Shown: positions 33,747 to 47,305 of the stretch, piece after piece | Numbering within the stretch: the first letter of the stretch is position 1 | Layout: each line of letters starts with the position of its first letter | Source: Bimastos eiseni | Taxonomy: Eukaryota > Annelida > Clitellata > Crassiclitellata > Lumbricidae | Assembly (NCBI GenBank): GCA_959347315.1 | Contig: OY365811.1 | Location: 32,787,406-32,851,405, forward strand | Direction of reading: 5' to 3' | Length of the DNA: 64,000 nt | Notes under the pieces: generated by a model | What the model was told of the DNA's origin: nothing | The model's input: only the letters and a program-made list of their open reading frames with translations | Database searches by the model: none | Program-made: the position numbers and the translations under genes

Positions 33747-36700
33747 ATGTTTCGTAGTGATACGTGGACAGATTCAAATCTGTTTGGTGATTCGAAGGAC
33801 GTCATCAAGTTTGGTGACGACTCTGGTATCATATAATTGCGAGCGGTGTCCATGCATTAGAGATGACAGAATGGCCGATGTGATAGCTGTTGGAATTCCT
33901 TCAACAGGCGAGTTTTATCTCTGAGAGAATATCCTTTTTTGATCATTATTTTGTCTTGTCTGATTAATTTCGCGTCGTCGAAGATAAATTGACCTTGTGT
34001 TTGTACTTGATCTGAAAACGGACGTCTCAGAGGACGTCTGTGCAGAATTATTCTATGTTTACGCATTAACCTTAGGTACGAATCGATTATGTTAAACGTT
34101 GATCATAATTGTTTATAATTTATATGACACAAGGTACATAAATAGTTTACGATAATGCCACTAGATGCTCTTACAGTATTCTGCTGAGTTGCTATGTTTT
34201 TATATTTGGACGCGTCTACCTAAGTTGACAAGTGCTGTTCTTATTTTGGGATTGTAGATGAAGCAGAAAAGGCAAGGCCGCCGTATGGAAATGTCAGTCC
34301 ATTGTCGGATAATGGCAATCCACCGCCGAAAACTGTTACCTCTTCATCAAAAAATGACTGTCTGACATCTGACAAGGCCAGTCTACCAACTGGGAATGTG
34401 TATTTACAACCTGAAAACAGTAGTCTGTCGGCTGAAAATATAGACCCACTAATTGGGAATGTAAGTCCACCGACTGGAAATAAGGGCCTGCCTAACGATC
34501 ATTTGGATGATTTTCAGGTGAATAATGAGCCTGATGGTGCACACAAAGCTTCTCAATTAGCAAAAGAAGAGTCTTCTAGAGCAGCTGGAGATTCCATTTC
34601 TGGCAAAGAACCTTCAAACTTGAATGAAAGGGGCAATGTAAGTTTTGTTTTTTTGCTTATATAAATTCTGAAAATATGGCTCATTCTTCACATCCATTAC
34701 TCTTCAATTGCCTGTGAGATTTCAGGTTAAGCTATGTTAATACAGAATGACTCATCTTCATCTCGCCAGATTATAATCATTATTAGATGCAGTTTTACTT
34801 TAACTTACAATGTCCATTGATTGGTGTTGTTCTGTATTATGATTTTCACCTTATAGAAATATTCTGAACACTATTCAGTGGAGTGGAGAGAAGTATGTAA
34901 TCAGATTTGATTGTCTTAGCATTTAACTTGTCAGCCACCATCCCATTCTTGGTGATGAACTTATTTTGCTGCAAGTTTGTTTTGATGTACAAGTTAGCCG
35001 TGTTGGACTGCATTGCATAGCAGTCTATCATTTCAGGACTTCTAGAGTATTGTAATGGGGATTATGCAATGAGCTACAGTTGCATTGCATTATTTAAATA
35101 CAAATTTGTATTGATGAGAAGTCGTTTGTAGGGATTGAATTTACAGGGGTCAAACAGGCCAATTAAAATTTTATTAGAAGTTCAACAGGAACCCAATGTA
35201 TATAATATTATTACAACTGTGCAAATTTTGTTGTTGTATGATACCTGTTGCTTTGTGATTAGACTGTGACAAGTCCAAAAGACTTTCAGATGGAAGTCAG
35301 CCTCCCGACTGAAGATGACAACTCTCCTAAATTTAGCAGCAGCGGTAAGTTCAAAGGACATGTTGGTTCGAATCATGAAACTTTAATTTCTGTGCTTATC
35401 AGCGCTTTCTCCTTCCTGGCTTGTTCTTGAAGGTCTAGACGTAGCTCTTCACGTAGTTGTCTGTTTCCAGATGTCCTGGCAAGACGCATGGGCTCGCTAT
35501 GAATGTTTGCACTACATGATATATTGCACCAAATTTACTTCTTATGGACGAGTAATCCCTTTGTATTCATCTGTGAAGCTGTGTATGTGATGTTTGTGGT
35601 GACCCTGGATGACATTTCTTTGGGTTAGTTGTAAGCAATATGGACAATTATATCTGCATTGGTTTTTGATGTCTGACAGAGTAGTTGGTCAGCTTGCTTT
35701 AACATGACCGGAATGTTGTGGGTTCACACCTCACATCCCTATGCGAGTTGGATTGAGCACCTAGCAGTTTAATGTGGGACCAGCATATGCTGAGCCTGTC
35801 ACAGTAAGGCCTGCAAAGTGCTAGTCTCGGGCCTTGCGTGCCGGCTTTTGGATTTGGAATCGTAATTATTAAGCTCAAAATTTCTAAGGTGTTAAGCCCA
35901 GGGCACCAGCTTATTCATGGGCATTGCATCTTGTCTGAGAGGTTACCTGAGGGATTCATTCATTGCCGGCTCACAGACCAAATGACGAGATGGGACTGCC
36001 TCCCATTGAATTCACTAAGGAACATGAGAGCTTCTCTTTACTTTAGTACACTTTTGTATTTGATATCAATACATTTTATGTTAGTGTGACTACTTTAGTA
36101 TGTTGTACATGGTATGTGGCATAGATTCAGTCGCTGATTATATATGATTTAATATATTTTGCTTCTTGTGGTTGGTGATCACTTTGCTACTACAGGTCGT
36201 TTTCTCCATAGGCAGTGCAAGTACAATTTCCAATGAAATAATTACTAAGTGGGCTTTAAATTGTTTGAATTAAAACATTTCGATTTGTAATTATTGTGTT
36301 GAAATAGCGAAATTATGCAGTATTCTGGAATTAATCTTATATAAATTTTGCCAATATGATACAACGGGAATGAAGCTATTGTATATTTTTATTTCTACAC
36401 TTCCTTTGTATTACTGTTAAGTAGTTTTCTCTATTTTTGAAGTTGATTTGAGTTTTATTTGTTAATCAGCACTCTATTAATATTGTCTAAGCTATTTCTT
36501 GCCTGTTTTTAATTTATAAGTCTAGCCTTAGATTCAGACTGAAATATAGTAAACTGTCGCAACACTACTGTATGCTTTGCATGGCTTTTTTCATCACGTA
36601 GACTACTTGGGGGACTGTTTGCTTACTGTGGGTGGTATGGGTTGGACATGACAATTAGACTGCCTGTGCAGAATTTGCATGTCTAAAGAATGCATTTAGC

Positions 36701-39700
36701 GTCTCTTGCTTGATCTTGGTTCCTTATGCAACAGTTGCTAGCACACTACACTACACTATTAGCCACTTCAGTTTATCAGTTATTACTTTCTGATTTTGCA
36801 GTAATCTTGAATTAATTAAATGTTAATTTCACCCATGTGATACAATGAGAACCTATTGTGTTTTGAACTGCATTTCTATGTTCTTTGTATTACAAGGATG
36901 TTGTTCTATCTGTTTTTAGAGTATATTTTAATTTATTTAATGTGTTTTGTTATACTGTGATATGTAATTTTAATTATTTTTTGTTCCATCTTTTTAAAAT
37001 TAAAAGTATACAAATTAATGTTATATCGAAGCAAATACTTTGCCGTCATATAGATATCTTTATAGCAGATTGTTTACTTTCTGATGAAAGAATAATGCTT
37101 TTAAAATTTGTTGACATTGGGAGTTGTTTCTTAAGTGCTTAATGCTGCTTGTTTTTTGTTTGGCTTTCTGGCATGTTGCTTTTGCTGTTTAGTGAAAGCT
37201 TAGTCTTTTATTCCGCTTGTTTGCACAATCTGTTGCGTGTTAGAAGCTCTGTCCTGATCTCGTTTGTCTTATAAGTCATCGGCTAAGACGTTTGAAGGTC
37301 ACGTTATTTTGAAGGTATGTCTGATTGGTTAAGGTTTCCTACTCAATTACATGGTTGAAAGTTTAAGGGCAATTTCCTTCAGAATTTTTATCAAACTATT
37401 GTTTATTTTGAAGAAAGTGTAACCGTCTTCTATGTTTTTATCAACCTCTGAAAGTTTCTTAGAGGTGCTATTATATACACGTCCTTAACATTTCACTAAT
37501 TTTGGTTTTATGCTCTAAACTAGACGTTGCCAGTTTGCAATTGCCTGATAAAAATGAGCTGAGTTAGATTATCGTATTGCAAAATATATAACAATCGTTA
37601 GGTAACAACTTTGTTAAAAAAAACTCTTTAAAATCTTTGACAAACAACCACTTTAATTATAAAAACCTGCTTGTAACTCAGCATTGAACGTTTAGATCAC
37701 AACCTTGCTTAGATGCAGCCTTATTATAACACAACCGATGATAATAGTATAAGATCATACGGTTATTTTGTTGAGAGAGCTTAGTGTGTTCAATATTTAC
37801 TTTGATTTTATATATTTATTTATTATTTTGTTTATTGTTTATAGTTGCATTTCAGTGGCACGAGTGTTATTCATATCTTGTTGTCTTGAATTGATTCCAA
37901 TTAAGTAAGTAAGTAATTGGTATTTGTTATTGTTCTTGATTTCATGACTAACGTGATTCTTAAGCCATTTTACTACCTTTCATGTTGTAGTAGCCAATGC
38001 TGATGTCCTGTCTTATATTTCTGATGCTTGTGGTATATATTTTTCAGTGCTGTCTAACCCATCGAAGAAGGGGCGGTCAGATAACATGGTCTCAAAGAGC
38101 GTCGTGAGCACAGCTCGTCACCTCAATTCATATTTCGTGGATGGCGCTTTGCCAAGTTATGCTCTTCCGACCGTTGCTTTCCAGATTCGAATAAGTCTCA
38201 CAACGGATAACGTTTCCCAAGATGACGTTCCAACATGCCACAGATACAGTAAATTATTTAATTGTCTAGTTTTTGAGTTTTTGTTCTTCCTAAAGGACAT
38301 GTGCTGATTTTACTTGGTTTTGGCAAAGTATTGCTTTAGTCTGTCTTCTTAATTTATCTGTCATTTGAGTGTTTGTGGTAGCTGCCTTATGACTAGTTCA
38401 GCTTTGCTTGTAACCGTGATATGTTCTTTCATGTCATTAGTTTAGTTGCAATTAATGATGTAATTATCATACTGCTATTAATTAATTCACTCGACAGAAC
38501 CACAGACCTAGTCATAGCTGTGAGACAATGAAAAAATGAATGTGCAGATATTATTATTGTTAAGGTTATGAATTTATTTTGTTTTGCGCAATGCATTTTT
38601 TTTCTATTAGTTCTAGTTTGCCTCTTGAGTTTTAGTTTTCATTTCTTTTGTTTTGGTTACAGTCATTGTTAATGGAAACCTGAAGTTTGTGTTAAGGACA
38701 TGTGATTAAATGGGAACTTTGCCAATTTTGTCCTGTGATATTTAAAACTTGCTGTCGAGCCATATAATGATTGCAAAGTTATGTAGTGCTACTATAAAGT
38801 CTTCGTGCGCAAATGCACAAAACCTTCTCTTGACGTGACATAATAGTTCATATGATTCATTCTCTTTTTCCTTCAATTCTTTGGTTTATATCATATTTGG
38901 TTTAGAGTCGCCATCACCAATATGTCACAGGCACAAGAGACGACGTTCACACAGTCTAGACAATGGACTACAGTTGGAAAATGGTCCAAAGTCTGACCGC
39001 TGTATTTCTGCCCAGCCTTGGAAAGTAAGCACCGCACGACCCAAGGGACGTACTCCGCTGCACGGCTTACCGGTTGGACAGAAATCCACCAGAGAGACGG
39101 AGAGTCGGCCGTCATCCGCAAGAACCGACCCATCCGCTCGTGGTCCCACTGTCAAGTCATTGTTCACAAAGGAGAAATCCACCTCCGACTCCAATACATC
39201 ATTCCAACTGCTGAGAAAGAGTGTTGTCTCTGCAAAGTCCTCACAGCTGTCTACCAGTGTCATTGAATCAGAGGTAACTCCTGGTGTTAAGAATGCAACT
39301 GCGAAAACCACGGACCGACCCAAGTCAATGTCTACCAGAGAGAGTCCTGTGAGTGATGATTTCAACCTAAAGTTGAAGAAGCCCGCTTGGAAGCAGGCTG
39401 CTAAAGCGTCTCCCGATAAAGAGTACTCATCCGCACACGAGTCTATTGTGAAGCCGAAGACGACGGAGAAGGTTGTACCGCCTGCTGGATCATCCACTCC
39501 AACTAGAGATGATAAAGAGAAAGGAAAGGAAACACTTTCCACCTCCAGAGAACCAGTCTTGAAGCCAGCTCCGGAGAAGGCTACCTCTCCGACCAAGGCC
39601 ACACACGACAAGGGTCCAGTCAGAACACCCAAGTCGGCAGAAGACAGAAATATTACTGCTGGCAAACAGCAAGGTGTCAAACCAGCACCGGACACACTCG

Positions 39701-42700
39701 TAGGTAAAGGACCCGATACAAAGGCGAAGCAGGCCACTTCCGATAAGTCCTCGAGCTCTGAGACTCAGCCTGCTAAAACACAACATGCAAAATCTTCTCC
39801 CACTAAAGACGTCTCGGTGCTCAGTGAAACTCGTAGAGATCACTCAATTTCTAGCAAATTCCACTCAAAAACACCGGAAACCCAAAAGCCAAGCCACAAC
39901 AAAGATACCTCTGTTAAGAAAGAGCCAAAGAAGGTTCCCACTCCAAACAGAGAAGACAAAACATTTGGAAGTCTCACTGTTAATAAGGAGGTGAAGGCAG
40001 CAGCTGCCAATGATGGCAAATCCAGCCAACAGAGTCCACCCATCAGATCCTCTGCAGTGAGTCTTCATCACATTTCAAATTTACCTATTTTTATGTTGTG
40101 GATGCTTCCATAATAGTTTTTATTTGAAAAAAACATCTAATACATTTCAGACTGGTATCTCATAGGCAAAATGTTATGAAATTCTTCTACTGCACTTGCA
40201 AGGGAGGAATGTTAATTAAAATAAGTATACTGTACTGACAGGGACTGAGAAACCAATACAACTTGTCATCAAATGCCACTTTGATTCTTATCATTGGTAT
40301 TCTGATTGCTGTTATATGTAAACATGATCCTTGAATTTGGAGCTGAGCTCGTTTCATTTATCTTTTAGACGGAGAAGGGGAAGGCAAAGGAAGCTATAAC
40401 AGAGAAGACCTGTGCAACAGCAGAGGGCCCTGCAGCTCTGCATAAGGAGAAAGAGTCTCCGATGGACGAATACCGGTCAAAACTGGCGGAAAACCGGAAG
40501 CTGGCCAGAGAAAAAGCAGAGCGTGAGGCGGAAGAGGAAAGAATGAGGGATGAGAAGCAGAGGTAAACAGCTGCGCTTGTCCTTTCCACATGTTACATTA
40601 CATTGTCTGGATGTTGTACTTTTGCTGTTCTATTTGCCCCTACCAAACAAATGTATGATACTTTCCGAGGACTGGTTATGAAGGAGGCAGATAATGAGTG
40701 ATGATAATTTGCATGAGATGTTTCTTAGCAATGGCTCCAACTGGGAACAGACACTCTTGCCTCTAGGTCTGTGTCTTAGCTGCAGTTTAAAAATAAGTCT
40801 GATTAACCAATAATTAATAAGATATTAATTTGCATATTGCTTCTTTCTATTTATAGCCATTTAATTTGTTTGGTTTATTAAGAATTTAACAATTGTGGTG
40901 ATGTTCTAGTTCCTTGCCCACATGGATCTTAAATGTAAATCTAATTGATGGAAAATCGAATGGACTTAAATAGAGTTGATGTAGGTGTATGGTTGTTAAA
41001 TTAGGACCAATCGTGAGAATGGATCTCAGTTGAACTTATAGTCTTGGTGAAGTATATTATAACATTTGGTGCATTTCTTATTAAAAGTTTTAGTAAGCAT
41101 CTGAAGACTTTCTTGTTCATATTATTTTACCAGGCTGAACTATTGTTATTGCATTTGCTGTGTATTTAGCTGTAATTTTGCAGTTTTTAAAAGTTTTGAT
41201 AGTAATTGTAATGGTAAGTCAGTGATTTGTTTTGTGAGATTTCTTCGTATATTATTTTGCTGTGTTGTAGAGTGGCAGAGGAAGAGCGCAAGCGTGCGGA
41301 GGAGGAAGAGGAGCGGAGAAGAGACGAGGAAGAGATGCGCTTGGCAGAGGAGCTACGCAGAGCGGAGGAGGAGCGTTACAGGCGCTCAGTCGAAGAGACT
41401 GAATTGCGCAGAAGGGAGGAGGTAGAACGTATTGAAACTGAAGCAAAGGCAGTTAGTAGACAGTCTCATCTGTTCTCTTGTGCATTGATAATATAGCAGA
41501 GTCTCTCCAAAAGAGGAAATTAGTCTGCTATGCCTTTAGGATGCAGTTTTGGTTAGAAGCTACCATTGATTATGCATAGTAGTATGTACTTTCTGATAAT
41601 GGCAATGTGGAAGGTCCTTAATTGTTCTGTTCCAGGTCTCTGACTATGCCTGATCAGGCAGTAGATTCCTTCGCTCTGCCATGCAGGGCGATTTTTTTGA
41701 CCCTGTGACTTGAACTTCCACAGTGCTCCATAAAAGCTTTGCTCTGGTCGGTCCATCCTTCTGAAATAGGCTGCCTATCAATCTCCATAACAAACCTTCT
41801 GGTCTTCCTTTTCACTTGTAAACCATTCTTTTCGATCTTGATTTGGTGTTGACAGCTTGAGAACACCTCTCAGGAGTTTCTCTTCAAGTGATACTATATA
41901 AATTTATGATTATGATCATCGACTTGAGAACACCTCTCAGGAGTTTCTCTTCAAGTGATACTATATAAATTTATGATTATGATCATCGACATTAAGCCTA
42001 TATTTTGCTAGTGCTTTCTAATAATTGTGTATCATTGTGCTGTGTAGACATAGTATTACAGTGTAACCATGATGCACAATAATTATTGTGAGTGATCTTA
42101 CTTGTAGCCCAGATAGAGTGGGCTTGATCCTACACTCTAGATCTACTCTTACACAGGAAGCATTTTCATTGCTGGCTTTTAGAATGCTTAGTTTGGATTT
42201 GAGCTGAGGGGATTGTTATGTCTTTAGAAAGCAGAACAGGAGACTTTGGCTAAACAAGAAGCAGAGAAGCTTGAAAAGATGCGACAGGAGAAGATGAAAC
42301 GAGAAGAGGAGGAGAAGCAAGGGAGGAAAAAGGTTTGCTCTTCAAAATCTATAGCATATAAAAGCCTAATGCAGTTGTCTGAATAACAGTTATGCAATTG
42401 ATGCCTTTGTGCAGAGATCATAAGCTTATATGGGTTTGGAAAAGATAATGGTGGTCCCTGACTTTGATATTACTGGGTAGTTTAGCATAGACTTCTTTGT
42501 GATCATTTTAACAATTGTTTTAAGCAAACCTAAATGTATGTTGGAACTGAATAACTGTTTGCATTCTACACGGAACTTCTTATTGTTTATTATACAAGTG
42601 AATACGATGGAGCGAGCTTATGCTGCTTTCTTTGAAAATTGTGTATGTATGAATGTATGTAATAAATATAGTGTCTTTCAAATAGTACTGTTTGTACTAC

Positions 42701-43594
42701 TCAGAAGGCACTATGTCATGTACCATGTTGAATGATCATGAGTGCTAAGAATTCTAAAATTTGGGAACTCTGGCCCTTATACGAATTTGCCTTATTAAGA
42801 AGTGTAAGGAGTTTGAACAAATAATAAAATAAACTCATCAGCTATAAATTAATTTCTCTGCCATTTTAGAGATTGGAACAGATTATGAAAAGAGTGAAGG
42901 TTGATGAATCGGTGACCAAGGTACCACTTGTCAGTATATAAAATCAATCATGATTCAATCTGAATGTTGTAATACCTAGATTAGGTATTCTTATGTACAG
43001 CTGTTCTCATTAGAAACTTTACAGTGAATCGGTTTGAGGTCAGATATGCTTGTATAAAACTGTTGCCATGAACATTCAGCTGTGATTAAATCTGACCATA
43101 AATATGCCTAGATGGATATACCATGTGGTTTACAGCTGTTGTCATGATTAAATTCAGCAGCAAGTCATTGTTAAGTGTAAATGTTAAGATTGAACCTACC
43201 GTGTACGCATGTTTCGTTGTGAAATTCACCAGTGGATGCTCCGTTACTTCTGTAGGTTGAAGCAAGGAACACAACAGAGGATGATGCTCCGGTTGACATT
43301 GCCCTCAACCGATCCATGGAACGAAGCAGTCTCGACTCTCCTGCGATGCAGCGTGACACTGTCTTGCCCGTGTCGCTGTCCGATGACTCTACGACGCATT
43401 TCAAATCACCCTTGCTACAGCATCTTCTCGCGGGAAGAGCTAAGACACAGGCTGTCGTGGTCGGTAGCTTTCTTGACGCCGACATTAAGAGCGCAAACAG
43501 CGAAGCTCCTGATACGATGAGTTGCTTGTACGAGGAACAGAAAACGGCGGAAGAGACGAGTCGGATCGTCCTATCACAGGAAATGGCGAGTTAG
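33747..43594 (+). CDS. MAP7/E-MAP-115 domain coiled-coil protein
   Basis: Ten exons: 33747-33825, 34258-34637, 35263-35344, 38048-38248, 38906-40056, 40369-40562, 41271-41451, 42228-42332, 42870-42920 and 43256-43594. All phases match; 2763 nt, 920 aa. Seen: an acidic start (MFRSDTWTDSNLFGDSKD), a region repeating GNVSPP-like motifs, a long K/S/T/P-rich disordered part (exon 5), then a charged helix from about residue 680 (YRSKLAENRKLAREKAERE) through EEERKRAEEEEERRR-type sequence to KKRLEQIMKR. The last block is the hallmark end of the MAP7 kinesin-binding domain (KRLEEIMKRTR in vertebrates). Known: MAP7 proteins bind microtubules and recruit kinesin-1. The N-terminal microtubule-binding helix of vertebrate MAP7 was not seen; the basic disordered region may replace it. 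This could be a MAP7D-type or lineage-specific member, so no symbol is given. An in-frame alternative donor lies in exon 2. Confidence 0.88.
35680..35850 (+). mobile_element. tRNA-like SINE
   Basis: A-box-like AGTTGGTCAGCTTGCTTTAA and B-box-like GTGGGTTCACACCTC are followed by about 100 bases of non-tRNA tail. It lies in an intron of the MAP7-like gene. Confidence 0.5.
41856..41990. repeat. Perfect 67-bp tandem duplication
   Basis: The unit beginning CTTGAGAACACCTCTCAGG at 41856 is repeated without difference from 41923. It lies in an intron of the MAP7-like gene. Lack of divergence implies a recent event or an assembly artefact. Confidence 0.9.
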
Positions 43595-46500
43595 AAAGCG
43601 AGTCTAGGAACTAGAGCATTGAAGTCCATATCTTGTTGATTGTTTATAGAATTCTTGATAATTTTGTCAGAATTAGCTGCGTCTTTGAATTTTAAATACT
43701 CTTTACATACAGTTTGTTGTCATTTAGGCGTTTTGATATTTTGCTTTTGAAAACTGCCTTCGTTTGACTCGCTTTCATTGCTTCTGCTAGAGGCTTTGGC
43801 TGATGCAGTTGGTAGCTTCTGAAAGCGTGAGAGTGAGCGCTATGAGACTGGTGATTGTTTTTGATAGTTAAATGGAAGTGGAAAGCTACAAGTTTCTGAG
43901 TGATCAGTTACCGTACTTTAATCAAACAACCGATTGAGTTCATTGAGTTTTTCTTTTTCAGTAATTTTGTCTGTCGTAAACCACAGCTGTACCGATACGT
44001 CTACTCGTAATCAGGCTAATTATTAGAACAATTGGTTATTATTTGTAACAGTAACTGACACCAATGTTAAAATATTATTTCTTTTAGTTTTGGTGGCTCG
44101 CCACTCATTAGATGGCAGATAAATTTAAAATATATATAAAATACCATGTACTGGTTCGTCTACTCAATAGCATCACGCTGCAGTCAGCAAAAATCCTGAA
44201 ACAAAGTTACTTGTTTTTACACATTTACCATTACAAACAGAAGAAGCAAAGAAATACCAAATTTCGAAATAATCGGCTTAATAATCGGGATCGGCTATGC
44301 TCAGTCAGACACTTTATGATATTCAAGACACAGGATATGTCGGATTTTGTGGCAAATAGTAATTTCAGCAATAATGATGATACCGATTTGCAGTTGATAT
44401 TAAGTTGTGTAGTAAGTACTAGCCATGTATGATTATTTGGTAAGAGGCTTAAGGTTTAAATTTCGTTCAGTGCAGATCTCAACAGGTTATGTTGTTTGCT
44501 GTCTCTGCCATTGTACCATTTATGCATTGGTATGAAACATATTTGATTATAAACTGAGTTAAAAAATTAGAATCAAATGAGTTTGTTGGCAATATCTTTT
44601 GGACAGACTATCACTGTAATTCTGTTGTTTGTAATTATCAATGATATAGGACTTTTTTATGAGTCATTATCAATATATAATCATGAAACGGTGATCTTCA
44701 GCTATAATAACTTAACCGAGGTGAAGCTGAGAGTTCGTGTATTTTTACATTGAGAAAATCATTTTGATTATAAATTGTTCTCTTGTAAAAACTGGAAATT
44801 GTGTTGTTATGATGAATATTTTACCATGTAAGACATGTCCTTGAATTGTGGTAGGAGATAATTGTTGGTAAAAGCATGGTATGAGTTGGCCTTAACCTTG
44901 ATATGTCAAGGTATCTGATTGGTTTGGCTTTGTGCTTGGAATAGTGAGGGTCAGGCCTCCACTGAAAACTATTCCAAACTTTGGCCTTTTGAAGTGGTTC
45001 CTAAAACCCAGGTCGTTGAAAGATGCCTTACATGAATAGGTGACCATAGACATGTCGCATATAATATAGTGACCATGGATACATTACATATAATATGGGA
45101 TCATAAATACATCTCAATGTGCTATATAAATATATGATTACAGATATAGGTACCGTACTTTTAAGAAGTCGTTGACATCAGTCGTGGCTCAGATACTACA
45201 TACTTTAGTGGGTGGTTTACCACACTGCTGCTAAAGTATTCGTATTAGGATTTTTACCGATGTATCCAATGAGCAGTGAGCAATACCATTAATTAACTTG
45301 GAGAAACCGAATTAACTAACTGCTGCTTATATACAGTCTGCATGCCAGTATTTTTAGCAGCTGCAACTTAGTTAGGACCTTACCATTGATTTTACCATAT
45401 ATATTTGCCATACCTATATTGTTAGATATAAGGGTTCTAGTATGTGCTGTTAACTAGTCCTAAGTGAACAGGAAACCGTTATTTACCAGATGTCTCATTA
45501 GCTATACTATGATTTGTAACAGTTCTTGATATAATTAATCAGAGCACAAATCCACATGATCATGCAGTTAGATTAAATGCCACTGCTTTTAACATGAAGC
45601 ATTTACCCTATTCTATGTTAAAATGACTCTACTGATTGATGCAACACTCCAAATACATAGGACATAAATGAATTTGAATTTTTTAAAAATAATAGATCCA
45701 CTGGCCTTGGCCCAGATGTTTACCGAATTTTAAATGTCACGATTATTGAAAATGACACCTCATGATGCCTTTGCAATTTGATGAACTTTTATATCGTTTC
45801 ATAGTTGGGAGGATATTTCTGAATCAAAGTTAATTAAAATACAATGTGTATTGCTGTTAATTAATTTTGATGTAATATTTTGCTGTTCCTAACTGCAAAT
45901 GTTTCGAATCAATCAATGCAATATGTTTACTGTCTGTGTGTAACTTTGACCAAGTGACAATCAAAATTTCATTGCAATGTCTTGGAAGAAGAGGTTTTTA
46001 GTGGCTGCAATTATTTTCCAAGGATCGGAAGTAAAGACATACTAACGAATGCCTCAAATGATATTATAATTTATGACCCTTGGTATGTGATGGATGTGTG
46101 CATGGATTTATGTGTGTGCATGCATGTATGTATGCATACTTGTATGTTTGTAGGTATGTATGTCAGAAGTTGTTCACTCTGTTGCCTAACTGCTGTGGGA
46201 GTTCAATATGAAGAACAATTTCGTCTGTGAGCTTTTAAACTACGTGTTGTGCCTGCTACGTGTAGACTTCGCTTTGAAAATTAACATTCATTCACATAGA
46301 CTTCCCCAACTGCTCTTTTATATTCTATAGCAACATTTTAATTGATATTGTGGTGCCCACCCAGCAAGTTGTAAATTATATACTTAGGTGAAGTTTGGAA
46401 AGTTGAAATTGCTATTTTAGGTAACTTGTAGTGTGAGAAGTTTTCTTGTAGTCATGCTTCATTGATCTCTTTCTTTAATTTGTAATTCCCAAAATGTTGC

Positions 46501-47305
46501 ACTCTCTTTTTATATTTCTTAGTTGATTCCAAGCTTCTCTTGTCAATTTGGTGATGTTCAAATAAAATGTTGAGTTTTGATTTATTTGATATCTTGGTTT
46601 TATTAAGCATGTAGCAGTTTAGTTATTTCATACGACAATCAAACGACAGTAATTGACTTTTTTTCTATATTGTACAACGCCGTTTCTTTCAACCTGGGCT
46701 GTGCCACGGCGCTTTATAAATTGTCTGATTACTATTATTATTTTTATTATTATTATTATTATTATGGGGATGTTTCATCAAGTATGTAGTCATAATTTTT
46801 AGAGTCTCCATGCCCACACAGTGCCTCTGAATAGTTGCTTCAAATTGCGTCGACTGTTTACGAATTACTGCACTTAAATTTCCATTATTTTTTTAATTAT
46901 TCTATTATTATTATTTTTATGGGTTGCAGGCAGATATATAATATTATTGTTATTACTAATGTTGTCGTTGCTAAGATACCACGCAACCAGTCGCTACGTG
47001 GCGCCACAGTTTGTGTGCTTTGATCTTCGCTTTGACCACACACAGCGGAGTTAGGAAGTGTAATTTCTTAGTCTACGACTCTACCATCTCTATTAAAGAT
47101 TCTCGTCCCAATCGTGCTGAACAAAAGAGTCACTTTATTAAAACGGGAATAAATGGGTAGTCTTTGAAACAGACGAGTTGTTATTACGTTATACGCTGGT
47201 GGTAATAATCGTTGTAGTCCCAACTTTCCCAGAGTCCTCAGAGGCACTGTTGACTTTTAAAGGTACTGAAGGTAGTCGACCGGGTGATGCTAGATTTTTA
47301 TGAAA
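43595..47305. other. Intergenic region between the MAP7-like gene and NDUFAF2
   Basis: AT-rich, with no recognisable exons. Holds short (ATGT)n near 46100-46160, an (ATT)n run at about 46732-46765, an AATAAA at 46561 and a GCGCC-type dispersed motif near 46680-46720. The last 300 bases are less AT-rich and probably contain the NDUFAF2 promoter. Confidence 0.45.

Noticed and set aside
36885..37142. 85-codon hydrophobic plus-strand frame
   Set aside because: F/I/L/Y-rich translation of AT-rich DNA within a MAP7-like gene intron.
38925..39737. 270-codon open frame on the minus strand
   Set aside because: It lies wholly opposite exon 5 of the MAP7-like gene, whose frame is supported by matching intron phases and by the family domain downstream. 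Its V/L/S-rich composition is the mirror of a K/T/S/P-rich sense frame.
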